Shown: in pieces, positions 43,298-52,718 of the stretch
Position numbering within the stretch: the first letter of the stretch is position 1
Layout of the letters: every line of letters starts with the position of its first letter
Source of the DNA: Martinezella miluonensis
Lineage (GTDB): Bacteria > Pseudomonadota > Alphaproteobacteria > Rhizobiales > Rhizobiaceae
DNA: 64,000 nt
NCBI RefSeq assembly: GCF_900094545.1
Contig: NZ_FMAH01000030.1
Coordinates: 1 to 64,000 of the forward strand
Direction of reading: 5' to 3'
Notes under the pieces: generated by a model
Seen by the model: only the letters and a program-made list of their open reading frames with translations
Databases searched by the model: none
Told to the model about the DNA's origin: nothing
Position numbers and translations under genes: made by a program

Positions 43298-44145
43298 AAC
43301 GAAACCGTTCCTGTTATGCAGGTACTCACGTTTCCGCCGATCCATATCGCATCGCTGTCCTGTACCACGCGGACGCGCCCTTCACGTCCAAGGACGGTCC
43401 CTTGGGCCGCAATGTATGCGGTTCCGGCGATGCCGCTGCCAATCAGCCAGCGCGCTATTCCCGCATTGAGACTGCCGGTTACGGGATCTTCGAAACCGGC
43501 CGCCGTGAATGCCCGAACCTCAAAATCCGCCTCCCGGCCATCCTCGTCCGGATGCCATGGGGCACAGACCCCAACTCGAATGCCGGAGATTGCCCGGAAG
43601 TCGGGCTTCAAAGCGAGAACATCCCTGCGGCTTTTGAGGAGCAAGGCCAGCCATCCCGGGCCGTTATCCACCCATTGCGCCGCAACGACATCTTCGGGCG
43701 AAAGATGGAGGCCACTCAAGATTTGCTTGAACAAGGCCGGTTCGAGGTCGCCTTGCCGCACGAGCGGTGGAGCTGCAAACGCCAGGCCATCCTCAAACTT
43801 TCGCACGCGAATGAGACCGGCCGCACATTCCTGAACGATATCTCCCTTCGCGCCCTCTCCCCGAGCGACGAGCCATGCGTGGCAACTGCCAAGCGTGGGA
43901 TGTCCCGCAAACGGCAGTTCAGTCTGGGGAGTGAATATCCGAACGCGATAATCGGCTTCCGGATGCTGTGGGCGCAAGAGAAAGGTCGTTTCGCTCAGGT
44001 TGGTCCAATTTGCAAAGGCGGCCATCTGCGCATCCGGCAAATCATCTGCGTCCATGACGACGGCCAGAGGGTTACCCCGCAGGGGATGAGAAGAGAATAC
44101 ATCGACCTGCTGAAAGCTCAGCGTTCGTGTCTGTTTTCCTTGCAT
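43294..44145 (-). CDS. PhzF-family isomerase/epimerase
   Basis: The 283-residue protein shows two-domain PhzF features: VDVFSSHPLRGNPLAVV, then NLSETTFLL with the catalytic Glu52, RIFTPQTELPFAGHPTLGSCH, and in the second half FEDPVTGSLNAGIARWLI. Most family members are not phenazine enzymes and their substrates are unknown. It is convergent with the GST/thioesterase-stub run. Confidence 0.9.
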   Translation of the reverse strand: MQGKQTRTLSFQQVDVFSSHPLRGNPLAVVMDADDLPDAQMAAFANWTNLSETTFLLRPQHPEADYRVRIFTPQTELPFAGHPTLGSCHAWLVARGEGAKGDIVQECAAGLIRVRKFEDGLAFAAPPLVRQGDLEPALFKQILSGLHLSPEDVVAAQWVDNGPGWLALLLKSRRDVLALKPDFRAISGIRVGVCAPWHPDEDGREADFEVRAFTAAGFEDPVTGSLNAGIARWLIGSGIAGTAYIAAQGTVLGREGRVRVVQDSDAIWIGGNVSTCITGTVSF

Positions 44146-44398
44146 GGAATCCTACCTCGCTTGTATCTTTGACAGCGTACTTTGCCAAAGATGGCTGTGC
44201 AGCGTCGGCAAGTTTCCTATCCCGCCTGGCTGCCGCTTCGGAGGCAAAATTCCAAACTTAAGTTAAGCTTTCGTGACGGGTCGTTGCCGCAGGTTCCTTG
44301 TCGCCATCTGGTCGCGCCGCAGGCAATCAAGAAAGGTTCTCGGCAGTCTCCCACCTTTCCTGCGCGCGTCAGGCAGATCGACTGACAACACACAGTCA

Positions 44399-44782
44399 TT
44401 ATGAGGGTAGCGCCCAAAAGATCATGAAGTCCGGGCTCAGCAGCGATTCCCCCAGGTTTTGTCCAGATATTATGGCCAGATATCCGAGGGTTAGTGAAAG
44501 TACAATTACTAGCAGCCACTTAGACTGGAACGCCGCATTTTTTAGCTCACTGCTTGCGGCGAGGCTACCAACCAACAAACAGAGCAGGCCAGCTGCAGTC
44601 GTAGAACTGAGAAAGAAGGCAGAGCCCCACATCCCGACTTCGAGTAGATAGAACTCAAACAAAAATGAGATAGCGATAGACAGCAATACAGAAAAACCGA
44701 AGATAGCGGTATAAGTCAACCGTCTGCCACCTTTCGACTTTTGCAATTCCTGCCCGAAAATCGACCTGTAGGCACCCGTCAT
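44399..44782 (-). CDS. Hypothetical membrane protein
   Basis: The 127-residue protein has three hydrophobic helices (about 24-47, 50-75 and 88-107), a basic N-terminus (LQKSKGGRRL) and no recognised domain. GAGGGG lies about 11 bases before the ATG. Composition is more AT-rich than the neighbours. Confidence 0.6.
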   Translation of the reverse strand: MTGAYRSIFGQELQKSKGGRRLTYTAIFGFSVLLSIAISFLFEFYLLEVGMWGSAFFLSSTTAAGLLCLLVGSLAASSELKNAAFQSKWLLVIVLSLTLGYLAIISGQNLGESLLSPDFMIFWALPS

Positions 44783-44847
44783 CGGCTATGGTTCCCCTCA
44801 AGAGATACACTGAAACGCTGTTGACGTGAAAGATAGATGGAACACAT

Positions 44848-45048
44848 TCATGGTCTATAAGCCCTCTGCCTTACGCATGAGCTGCAATGCAGTGACAAGG
44901 CTCCATTCTCGTACAGCGACGAATAGATAGGGGCTATCACCTGCTGATATTTTAAGATGAATATGAAAACCGGGCCGCCAAGCAACGAGACCATGATAAC
45001 GACAGCTGCAATAGACCTGAGAAAACGGGTTTTCAGCCTGTTAGACAT
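44848..45048 (-). CDS. Small single-helix membrane protein
   Basis: The 66-residue protein from ATG 45048 (GAGGC upstream) has a basic N-terminus (MSNRLKTRFLR), one hydrophobic helix (SIAAVVIMVSLLGGPVFIFIL) and a short tail with two cysteines (HCSSC). Unknown function. It is 121 bp downstream of the DUF3313 lipoprotein on the same strand. Confidence 0.5.
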   Translation of the reverse strand: MSNRLKTRFLRSIAAVVIMVSLLGGPVFIFILKYQQVIAPIYSSLYENGALSLHCSSCVRQRAYRP

Positions 45049-45169
45049 GTTGCCTCGCTTGATACGGCGATCTTGCGGGAAGATGGCGCATACGTGAAAG
45101 CGAGGCTGACCAATATCCCGACAATGGGGCAGAAACCTTTTGAAAGTTGTCGCCGGCAATGTATCGTTG

Positions 45170-46015
45170 CTACTGATGACTGGGATCTTTCGCTGGAGCC
45201 GCGCCCGCGCGATCGGTCCAGGACGGCGGCGCTCCGAACTCGCCGGCCACCACACCGACAAGACCCTTCGTGCCGCCAAAAGCCTCACACGCGGCATATT
45301 TTGGCTTCCCGCCCAGTGTGGCTTTGATCTGATCCGAAGACGGCAATGAGAGCTTGAAGCCGCCGGGCTGCTTTCCGTCTTTGAGCATTTCTGCAAACTG
45401 ATTGCCGAAACTGGATGCGAGGCTGTATGCGTCCCCCACATCCGACACTCGCGCGCCGGTCGTGAAAGAATTGGCTCCTCGCGCCCAAATTATTGCAGCG
45501 CGTTGAACGCCATACGCATCGACCGCCTCGCCTTCGACCGCCAATCCTCCGAACCCGATAGGAAGACGCGGTATTCCAAACCCTATGACGGCACTGGATC
45601 CAAGGGAGGCCGCCTTCGATATTCCGGCGACCTTCTTGTTCGTCGGAACCATATCGCTGATGACCGCTTTGACGGTCAGATCCGCCGGCTGGCCGAGTGG
45701 GACGATCTGATACTTGTTGCTCAGCGCGATACACAGGGCACGATTGATGGCATTGGAGACAAGTGCCCGATCCTGCGGATCCTTGATTTGAGCGCCGGCA
45801 TTAAACCCATAGCTTGTCGGAAAAATCTTGACGGTGCGAACGTTGGCCAGTCCGTTCTTGTCAACGAAAGTTCGAGATTTGCTTGTGTTTCCCTTTGCTG
45901 GACCGAGATTTTTATAGGTTGACAGCGTGCCGGCGTCCTTAAGGGGAATACTGCTGCACCCCACCATCACCATCGCTATAGGCAGGACAAAAAGGGGAGC
46001 TACCTTGAAGGACAT
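45170..46015 (-). CDS. DUF3313-family lipoprotein
   Basis: The 281-residue protein has a lipoprotein signal with lipobox MVMVGC (Cys20), so it is anchored in a membrane on the periplasmic side. The body follows the DUF3313 pattern: VRTVKIFPTSYGF, ALSNKYQIVPLGQPADLTVKAVI and a Gly-rich central stretch (KAASLGSSAVIGFGIPRLPIGFGG). ATG 46015 is chosen because the signal begins there. Function unknown. Confidence 0.8.
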   Translation of the reverse strand: MSFKVAPLFVLPIAMVMVGCSSIPLKDAGTLSTYKNLGPAKGNTSKSRTFVDKNGLANVRTVKIFPTSYGFNAGAQIKDPQDRALVSNAINRALCIALSNKYQIVPLGQPADLTVKAVISDMVPTNKKVAGISKAASLGSSAVIGFGIPRLPIGFGGLAVEGEAVDAYGVQRAAIIWARGANSFTTGARVSDVGDAYSLASSFGNQFAEMLKDGKQPGGFKLSLPSSDQIKATLGGKPKYAACEAFGGTKGLVGVVAGEFGAPPSWTDRAGAAPAKDPSHQ

Positions 46016-46296
46016 CACCGCCCCCCTTTTGCGCCAGTGATGGTACACGGGTCCAGGCATCGTCAAATTCGGTTCCATTCGTTTCCCTGCAGCTATCGAA
46101 ATGATGGAGACGATTTAACCGGGGATCATTGTGATAGTCTGACGTGAAGCCTCGGCGGCGGCGTTATGTGATAGGCTGGGCCGCGCTGCAGAGGTCCTTC
46201 CGCAGGTGTTTACGATGGCGACGGGGCTTCGATGATTGGTTGCCATCTGTCTCACCACCCAGGCCGCCCCTTGCGGCTTGGCACGACAAATAAGCA

Positions 46297-46968
46297 TCAA
46301 TTTTCTCTCATCAGAAAGCCGACACCTCTGATATTGCGGATCGTCACAGCCGATCCGGCATCAAGCAGCCTTTTTCTTAGTCTGGAGACATGAGCGTCCA
46401 GTGTGTTCGACTGTATCTCCTCCTCATAATTGTAGACCGCCGATTCGAGGACTGTGCGTGTCGTCGTCTTTCCCTGGCGCTTCGCCAATGTGAGAAGCAC
46501 GAGGAGTTCTCGTCTCGGCAGTTCGAGCGCCACCCCTGCAACGGTGGCGCTGAAATGCAGTGCATCTATGGTTAGATCGCCGACCGTGATTTGCGGAGCC
46601 GCTATGTGCGGCGGGCGACGAATGACTGCGCGTAAGCGAGCCATAAGCTCGTCTACCAGAAATGGCTTTCCAAGATAGTCGTCGGCGCCAGCGTTGAGCC
46701 CGTCGATCCGCTCCTGCGGGTTGTTTTTAGCCGAAAGAACGATAACAGGTGTATCAGAGCCCCTAGCTCTCAGTCGCGGAATGATCGTCAAACCCTCGCC
46801 ATCAGGCAGATGACGGTCCAAGAGAATAGCATCATAGACGTGTTGACACGTGAGCTCGAACGCATCCTCCAGAAACTTGGTATGATCTATGACAATGCCC
46901 TGTTTCGCGAGTACCGCCGCAAGGGCAGCAGCCATCTGCTCCTCATCCTCAACAAGCAAAATCCTCAT
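46297..46968 (-). CDS. Orphan OmpR-type response regulator
   Basis: The 223-residue protein has a receiver (VEDEE, Asp51 in ILLDRHLPDGEG, Lys in GKPFL) and a winged helix (QSNTLDAHVSRLRKRL, GVGFLM). No histidine kinase gene lies nearby. It reads as a paralogue of the regulator at 36473-37147 over its whole length (VEDE-MAA-L, DR-LPDG-GL, SN-LD-H-SRLR). It may share that kinase or a distant one. Confidence 0.9.
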   Translation of the reverse strand: MRILLVEDEEQMAAALAAVLAKQGIVIDHTKFLEDAFELTCQHVYDAILLDRHLPDGEGLTIIPRLRARGSDTPVIVLSAKNNPQERIDGLNAGADDYLGKPFLVDELMARLRAVIRRPPHIAAPQITVGDLTIDALHFSATVAGVALELPRRELLVLLTLAKRQGKTTTRTVLESAVYNYEEEIQSNTLDAHVSRLRKRLLDAGSAVTIRNIRGVGFLMREN

Positions 46969-47763
46969 TATGATCAGTTCCTGCCGATGGGGTGAACTGG
47001 TGCATTTCTCGCACGCTCCTAACGACGACAGCTACAGGATCTGCTGTCCTGTAAGCGCATTCCATTAGCTGCATCACATGAGATCATCGGATGATGATCG
47101 CATGTATATGGCAGGAAAGGAAATTCCCGATTGAAGGCATGCTGGCTTGTTGCTCGAACTACGTGCCATATTGGCCTATGGAAAGTGTATTGGCGGCAGC
47201 CCGCATATACGATCTTTGGCAACAGAGCATCTACCGTCCATTATCAAGAGATCGACATGTTAGACTCGACAGTTGTATCGCTTCCAATGGGCGTTCATGC
47301 GTATGTTCCGAAGTTTCAAAGGATCTAAGTCACTGTTCGTGTCTCGAAACTGCAACATTGGGCATATCTGTTGCGAAGCCAGAGAGCTTTTCACTATACG
47401 CATATGGAGGCGCTGCATGCACCAAACACAATTATGTCGACGGAACCAACGCTGTACTTAGTCGACTTCGATCGCATGAATCGATCAAATGAATACAAGA
47501 TCAAACCTATTGCTCGTAATTCGATTATGAGGATGGCAAATCTAAGGCGCTAGACTGCCCGGCAGCCACACGGCTCACCTTGCCATAAGATGGACCGCAT
47601 CAGCAAACCAGCCAATTGATTTCCATGGGGAATTTTCCGCTTTTCAGCCCTGTTCCAAACGCTAACGGCCGAGCTCGCCACGGCGCCTCGAGCGAAGGCC
47701 GTGACGGCATCTTGCTCTTTGGTAAGCATTGCCGGATCTGAGGTCACTCGCTACGCCGGAGGC
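46969..47763. other. Long stretch without a supported gene
   Basis: About 795 bp. Short open frames on both strands lack recognisable domains. On the minus strand at 47550-47747 a 65-residue frame contains AVSVWNRAEKRKIPHGNQLAGLL, faintly like the end of a helix-turn-helix antitoxin. Composition is less GC-rich than the rest. Together with the next feature this looks like decayed DNA. Confidence 0.45.
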
Positions 47764-47898
47764 TCATTCGACGGGATCGTCAGGGTCATAACGCAGAATG
47801 TCGCCCGGCTGGCATTCAAGAAAGCAGCAAATTCGTTCGAGCGTATCGAACCTCACTCCCTTGACCTTACCCTGCTTCGTCACCGGTTCGCATGCCGC
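47764..47898 (-). pseudogene. C-terminal remnant of a small Cro/C1-type regulator
   Basis: The minus-strand frame ending at 47764 reads KQGKVKGVRFDTLERICCFLECQPGDI (key parts KVKGVRFDTLERIC and ECQPGDILRY), the highly conserved C-terminal half of small YozG-like HTH proteins of about 70 residues. Upstream the frame stays open to 48030 but no longer resembles the first two helices, so the recognition helix is lost or frameshifted. Boundaries of the remnant are approximate. Confidence 0.5.
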
Positions 47899-48106
47899 GC
47901 CGAGCACATCGCCGGCTGACATCCCCGCGACCCCCATCATTGTCGAGGACATGTTTGCTCGCGCGGGCTGCCGCTTGGGTGGATAGGTGTCGTTTGGAGT
48001 GGGAGCAAAGGTGGGCAGGCACGCCCTCACCCATCATTCGCCGACCACATGACAACGCCGTCAATCATCAGGCGGCGCGGCCCAATGCGACATCTATTCT
48101 CGACGC

Positions 48107-49033
48107 CTAGTGGTTGGAGGTCGCTTCCCTTACCGCCAACTCGGCCATAGCGAGAGCAGCCTCACGGGTCTTGGCAGCCGCAATGAAACGGCCATTGTGG
48201 CAAAAGCTCGCGCCCTTTACGCCGCAAGCCGCCTCCAGGTCGCCATCGGTCAAACCAGCCCAGGCCGCAGGCAGATCGGCGCGCAGCTCAAATCCCTCGT
48301 CCGCGCGACGAATGCCGGTCAGGCACCAATCCTTTTCGCGCGGATGCACGACAAATAGCAGATGATCGGCGCCAGCCTTTACGATGGCGGGACGGAACGG
48401 CATTCCCATTCGCAGTTCCAGAATTCGTCCTTCACCCGCATCCCTGATCGCCTGATGCACAAGCGACTCGGCGCGCAGCTTTGCGGCACTTTGAGCAATC
48501 TTTGCCTCGACGAAGCTGCGGGCAATGGCGAGTGCGCTGTGGAAGCAGCGATCGTCGGCCTCCGGGTCGGTTTCGTCGAAAACAGGCTTTAGGGTTTCCA
48601 GCAATGCCGGCAGAGTGAGCCCGGCCAGCGGCCCCGCGATTGCGGGGCTGATTGCACCATTGTCCATCAGATCGACCGGCAGCACAAAGCTCGCATCGAA
48701 GGAGGCATGAACCGCCTCGATATGCGCTTCGGGAAGGCCGCTGGCGACGAGATAATCACGGCCATAGTGCTTCCAAATCAGGCCGAATGAGCTGAACGGC
48801 TGACCATCGTCCCGCAACGGCGCGCCGCGCTGATGGTGATCGAAGATCCGTTCTGCGGCATCATATTTTCCACCCACATCGTAGACGATGCGGTCCGCGC
48901 CGGGCATGATCCATTCCGGAGCCCTGCTGCGGACGAGGCGAGCCTGCGGGAACAGCCGGGTGAGGATGACGCTGGAAAGTATTTCATCAGCATGAAAGCC
49001 ACCGGAGTGGGTGATAAGGAAATTTGGAATCAT
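48107..49033 (-). CDS. MYG1-family protein (DHH-like exonuclease superfamily)
   Basis: The 308-residue protein begins MIPNFLITHSGGFHADEILS and has DVGGKYDAAERIFDHHQRG, the two metal-binding blocks of the MYG1/UPF0160 family, related to DHH phosphoesterases. Eukaryotic MYG1 is a 3'-5' RNA exonuclease; the bacterial role is unknown. The start at 49033 fits the family N-terminus, though no strong ribosome binding site is seen; the frame is open further upstream to 49126. Confidence 0.85.
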   Translation of the reverse strand: MIPNFLITHSGGFHADEILSSVILTRLFPQARLVRSRAPEWIMPGADRIVYDVGGKYDAAERIFDHHQRGAPLRDDGQPFSSFGLIWKHYGRDYLVASGLPEAHIEAVHASFDASFVLPVDLMDNGAISPAIAGPLAGLTLPALLETLKPVFDETDPEADDRCFHSALAIARSFVEAKIAQSAAKLRAESLVHQAIRDAGEGRILELRMGMPFRPAIVKAGADHLLFVVHPREKDWCLTGIRRADEGFELRADLPAAWAGLTDGDLEAACGVKGASFCHNGRFIAAAKTREAALAMAELAVREATSNH

Positions 49034-49190
49034 GCCGCGATAAACCTTAATGCTAGCGAAGAGCCCTTTCGGGGTTGGCACCAGATAGCCGCTGCACGAT
49101 GTCAGCTCAACCCACCAAATTTGCATTTGGCCGCATTAGTCGCTGAGAACAGCCCTCACCACGCACAGGAGTTTCCCTCCGATGTGTCGG

Positions 49191-49559
49191 CTAGAGTGGC
49201 AAGGGATCGAAAAACAGATAGATCTCGGCGATCCTGCCTTGCCGAGCAACAATCACATCCGTGCCCGCATATGCCGGCGATGCGCCCGGGGCGCCTGAGA
49301 CCCATTGGACGCGGCCCGCCCGATCATGCAGAACTTCGGGTGCCTTTAGGGCCGTGTACCGGAAGCTCGGATGAGTGGCGCGGATCACCCCGGCTATCCG
49401 TACGATCTCGTCGCGGCCGCGATAGACGCCGTTCGGTTCATAAAACACTGCGTCCTCCGTGAAAATTTCGTTCACTACCGCACGACGACGGGCATCATCG
49501 CCCTCGCCGAACACCTCGTGAAGATTGCGGGTAAGCAAGGTAGCAACGTCATAGGACAT
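49191..49559 (-). CDS. NTF2-like (SnoaL-type) protein
   Basis: The 122-residue protein has the cone-shaped NTF2 fold pattern: RRAVVNEIFTEDAVFYEPNGVYRGRDEIVRIA, then alternating strands with GTDVIVARQGRIAEIYLFFD at the end. Such proteins are isomerases, hydrolases or ligand binders; no specific function. GGAGAAC before ATG 49559. The SDR remnant lies 37 bp upstream on the same strand, so they were probably co-transcribed. Confidence 0.85.
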   Translation of the reverse strand: MSYDVATLLTRNLHEVFGEGDDARRRAVVNEIFTEDAVFYEPNGVYRGRDEIVRIAGVIRATHPSFRYTALKAPEVLHDRAGRVQWVSGAPGASPAYAGTDVIVARQGRIAEIYLFFDPLPL

Positions 49560-49596
49560 AGTTGTTCTCCAATGTGAGGATGAAGCTGGATAGCGA

Positions 49597-49749
49597 TCAG
49601 ATCTTGGCCTCGCCGCCGTCGACGAAACGTTCGATGCGATTGACGACGATCGAAGCGCCATTATTGGCGGAGGCCTTTGCTGCGGCCGGTCCGATACCGC
49701 TCGTGCCGCCTGGCGCAATCGCAGCCTTGTTTTCGAACCTCTTCATCAT
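49597..49749 (-). pseudogene. SDR gene with an internal deletion
   Basis: From ATG 49749 (AAGGAG seven bases upstream) a 50-residue frame reads MMKRFENKAAIAPGGTSGIG, the N-terminus of a classical SDR (TGGTSGIG with T to P), continues to ASIVV, and then jumps to RFVDGGEAKI, the usual SDR C-terminal end (VDGG). About 190 residues between are missing, in frame. The intact gene would have been co-transcribed with the NTF2-like gene and divergent from the LysR gene. Confidence 0.7.
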
Positions 49750-49837
49750 GGTCATTCTCCTTAATCGCGGTCTAATCGCCTGCTGATGAAGAGCATGCCA
49801 GGAGAACGATGATGCAAATAGTCAGTATATATGATAT

Positions 49838-49863
49838 CCATCGTTCCAAATGAGGAACGATGG
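49838..49863 (+). promoter_or_regulatory. Perfect inverted repeat covering the LysR start codon
   Basis: CCATCGTTCC (49838-49847) and GGAACGATGG (49854-49863) form a perfect 10-bp pair around AAATGA. The right arm contains the ribosome binding site GAGGAA and the ATG at 49860. It could be an autoregulatory operator, or an mRNA hairpin that hides the start of translation. Confidence 0.6.
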
Positions 49864-50762
49864 TGCGAACTGACCTGAACGATTTCGCGTATTTTGCCGA
49901 AGTGGTAGCGCATGGCGGCTTTGCGGCGGCAGGTCGCGCGCTGCGCGAGCCAAAATCAAAGCTTAGCCGCCGCGTTGCCGGTCTGGAGGCGCGTCTCGGC
50001 GTCCGCTTGATCGAGCGGTCAAGTCGGCGTTTCAGGGTAACCGACGTCGGCCAGAGCTTCTACAAGCACTGTAAGACCATGCTGGCGGAGGCCGAGCGTG
50101 CCGAAGCTTTGATAGCGGAAGCACAGTCGGAACCGCACGGTGTTGTACGCATGAGCTGCCCGACGGGGCTTATTGAAGCCATCTCGCCCCTCCTGACGCA
50201 GTTTCTCGACCGCTATCCGAAAGTTCGTCTTCAGCTCGTCGTCGCCGACCGACCGGTCGACCTCATCGAAGAGCGGATTGACGTTGCGCTGCGTGTCCGG
50301 ACTTCGCTCGATAGCGACGCCTCGCTGACGATGCGGTCGCTCGGGGAGTCCGTTCGCATCCTTGTCACCAGTCCGCAGCTTGCAAGCAAGATGGCCGATA
50401 TCGACGATCTCAAACATTTTCCAACTCTGGCGACCACGGAGGAGCAAGGGGAGATCGACTGGCACCTGACGACAAACGACGGTCGTACGCACATTCTTCG
50501 GCATGCGCCGCGAATGGGTTGTGCCGATTTCTCTGCGGTTCGTTCGGCCGCGATCGCAGGATTGGGCGTCGCCTTCCTCCCCGATCATACCTGTCGGCAG
50601 GCACTCGACGCTGGTTCGCTCGTTCGCGTCCTGCCGGCCTGGAGTGGGATGCGGGGATTGGTGCATCTGGTATTCACCACCAGACGAGGCCTCCCACCTG
50701 CTGTGCGAAAATTCATCGATAGCCTTGCCGCCGGATTTCCGCGTGATGCCCTGACGCGTTGA
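49860..50762 (+). CDS. LysR-family transcriptional regulator
   Basis: The 300-residue protein has the LysR helix-turn-helix (GFAAAGRALREPKSKLSRRVAGLEARLG, about residues 20-47) and a CrgA/DmlR-like effector domain (VRLQLVVADRPVDLIEERIDVALRVR). It is divergent from the SDR remnant and NTF2-like gene, and members of this subgroup often regulate a divergent short oxidoreductase operon; here the main target appears broken. Its start codon lies within an inverted repeat. Confidence 0.9.
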   Translation: MVRTDLNDFAYFAEVVAHGGFAAAGRALREPKSKLSRRVAGLEARLGVRLIERSSRRFRVTDVGQSFYKHCKTMLAEAERAEALIAEAQSEPHGVVRMSCPTGLIEAISPLLTQFLDRYPKVRLQLVVADRPVDLIEERIDVALRVRTSLDSDASLTMRSLGESVRILVTSPQLASKMADIDDLKHFPTLATTEEQGEIDWHLTTNDGRTHILRHAPRMGCADFSAVRSAAIAGLGVAFLPDHTCRQALDAGSLVRVLPAWSGMRGLVHLVFTTRRGLPPAVRKFIDSLAAGFPRDALTR

Positions 50763-50935
50763 CGGCGTGCCGGAATGCACGGCGATAGCCCTGTGGTTTC
50801 GTTGCACCTACAAGCAGCAAACAGCTTCACCGCCAAACCGCCGTCCATCAGCGATTGTTTTCGCTTCATGTAATCTTGTCGCAATTTTCAGCGCCATAGT
50901 GCGGCAAACCGGCTTTAGTCGGTGGAGAAGAATTT

Positions 50936-51180
50936 GATCATCCGAGATATTGGCGCAGTCTTCATTCCCGCCCCGAGATTATCGCCGCCCGAGCATGATA
51001 TGCACGCCCGCTCGATACTGCACCGCAGGGCGACATGGTCTTCGGCCATCTCTGGACCGTCCCCATGGTCCGCGAGACGAAACTCGTTCTCGATGGCAAG
51101 GATTTTGCACCCCGCATGATGCCTATTTCAGCTTCGAGGATCTCGATAGCAACCTCTTGATGATAGCCAAAGTCGATTGA
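50936..51180 (+). pseudogene. VOC-family (glyoxalase-like) gene, frameshifted
   Basis: Three reading frames hold consecutive pieces of one glyoxalase-superfamily protein: LIIRDIGAVFIPA (from 50936), then about 51031-51120 GDMVFGHLWTVPMVRETKLV and VLDGKDFAPRMM in another frame, then HDAYFSFEDLDSNLLMIAKV with a stop at 51180 in a third. At least two frameshifts, and a deletion in the middle, have broken it. Confidence 0.65.
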
Positions 51181-51325
51181 CCTGAATTGATCGAGAGACA
51201 GTCCGAGGACGAGCGGAGGCGTTAGGCTGTCAGCGCCTCCGACAGATTGAGCTGGATTCGGACGGACGGACCGATGCGCCGATCAGGGTCTTCCGCCAAA
51301 GGGGGCTTCGACCCGCATTGCGGGT

Positions 51326-52714
<1,389 letters not shown>

Positions 52715-52718
52715 GTCA

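Noticed and set aside
43063..44172. A 369-codon open frame on the plus strand
   Set aside because: Overlaps the C-terminal part of the GST gene and the whole PhzF-like gene on the other strand; both of those have clear motifs.
47091..47492. A 133-codon open frame on the plus strand
   Set aside because: Residue composition is unlike real proteins here (many Cys, His and Ser), without domain or start signal; overlapping frames are equally open.
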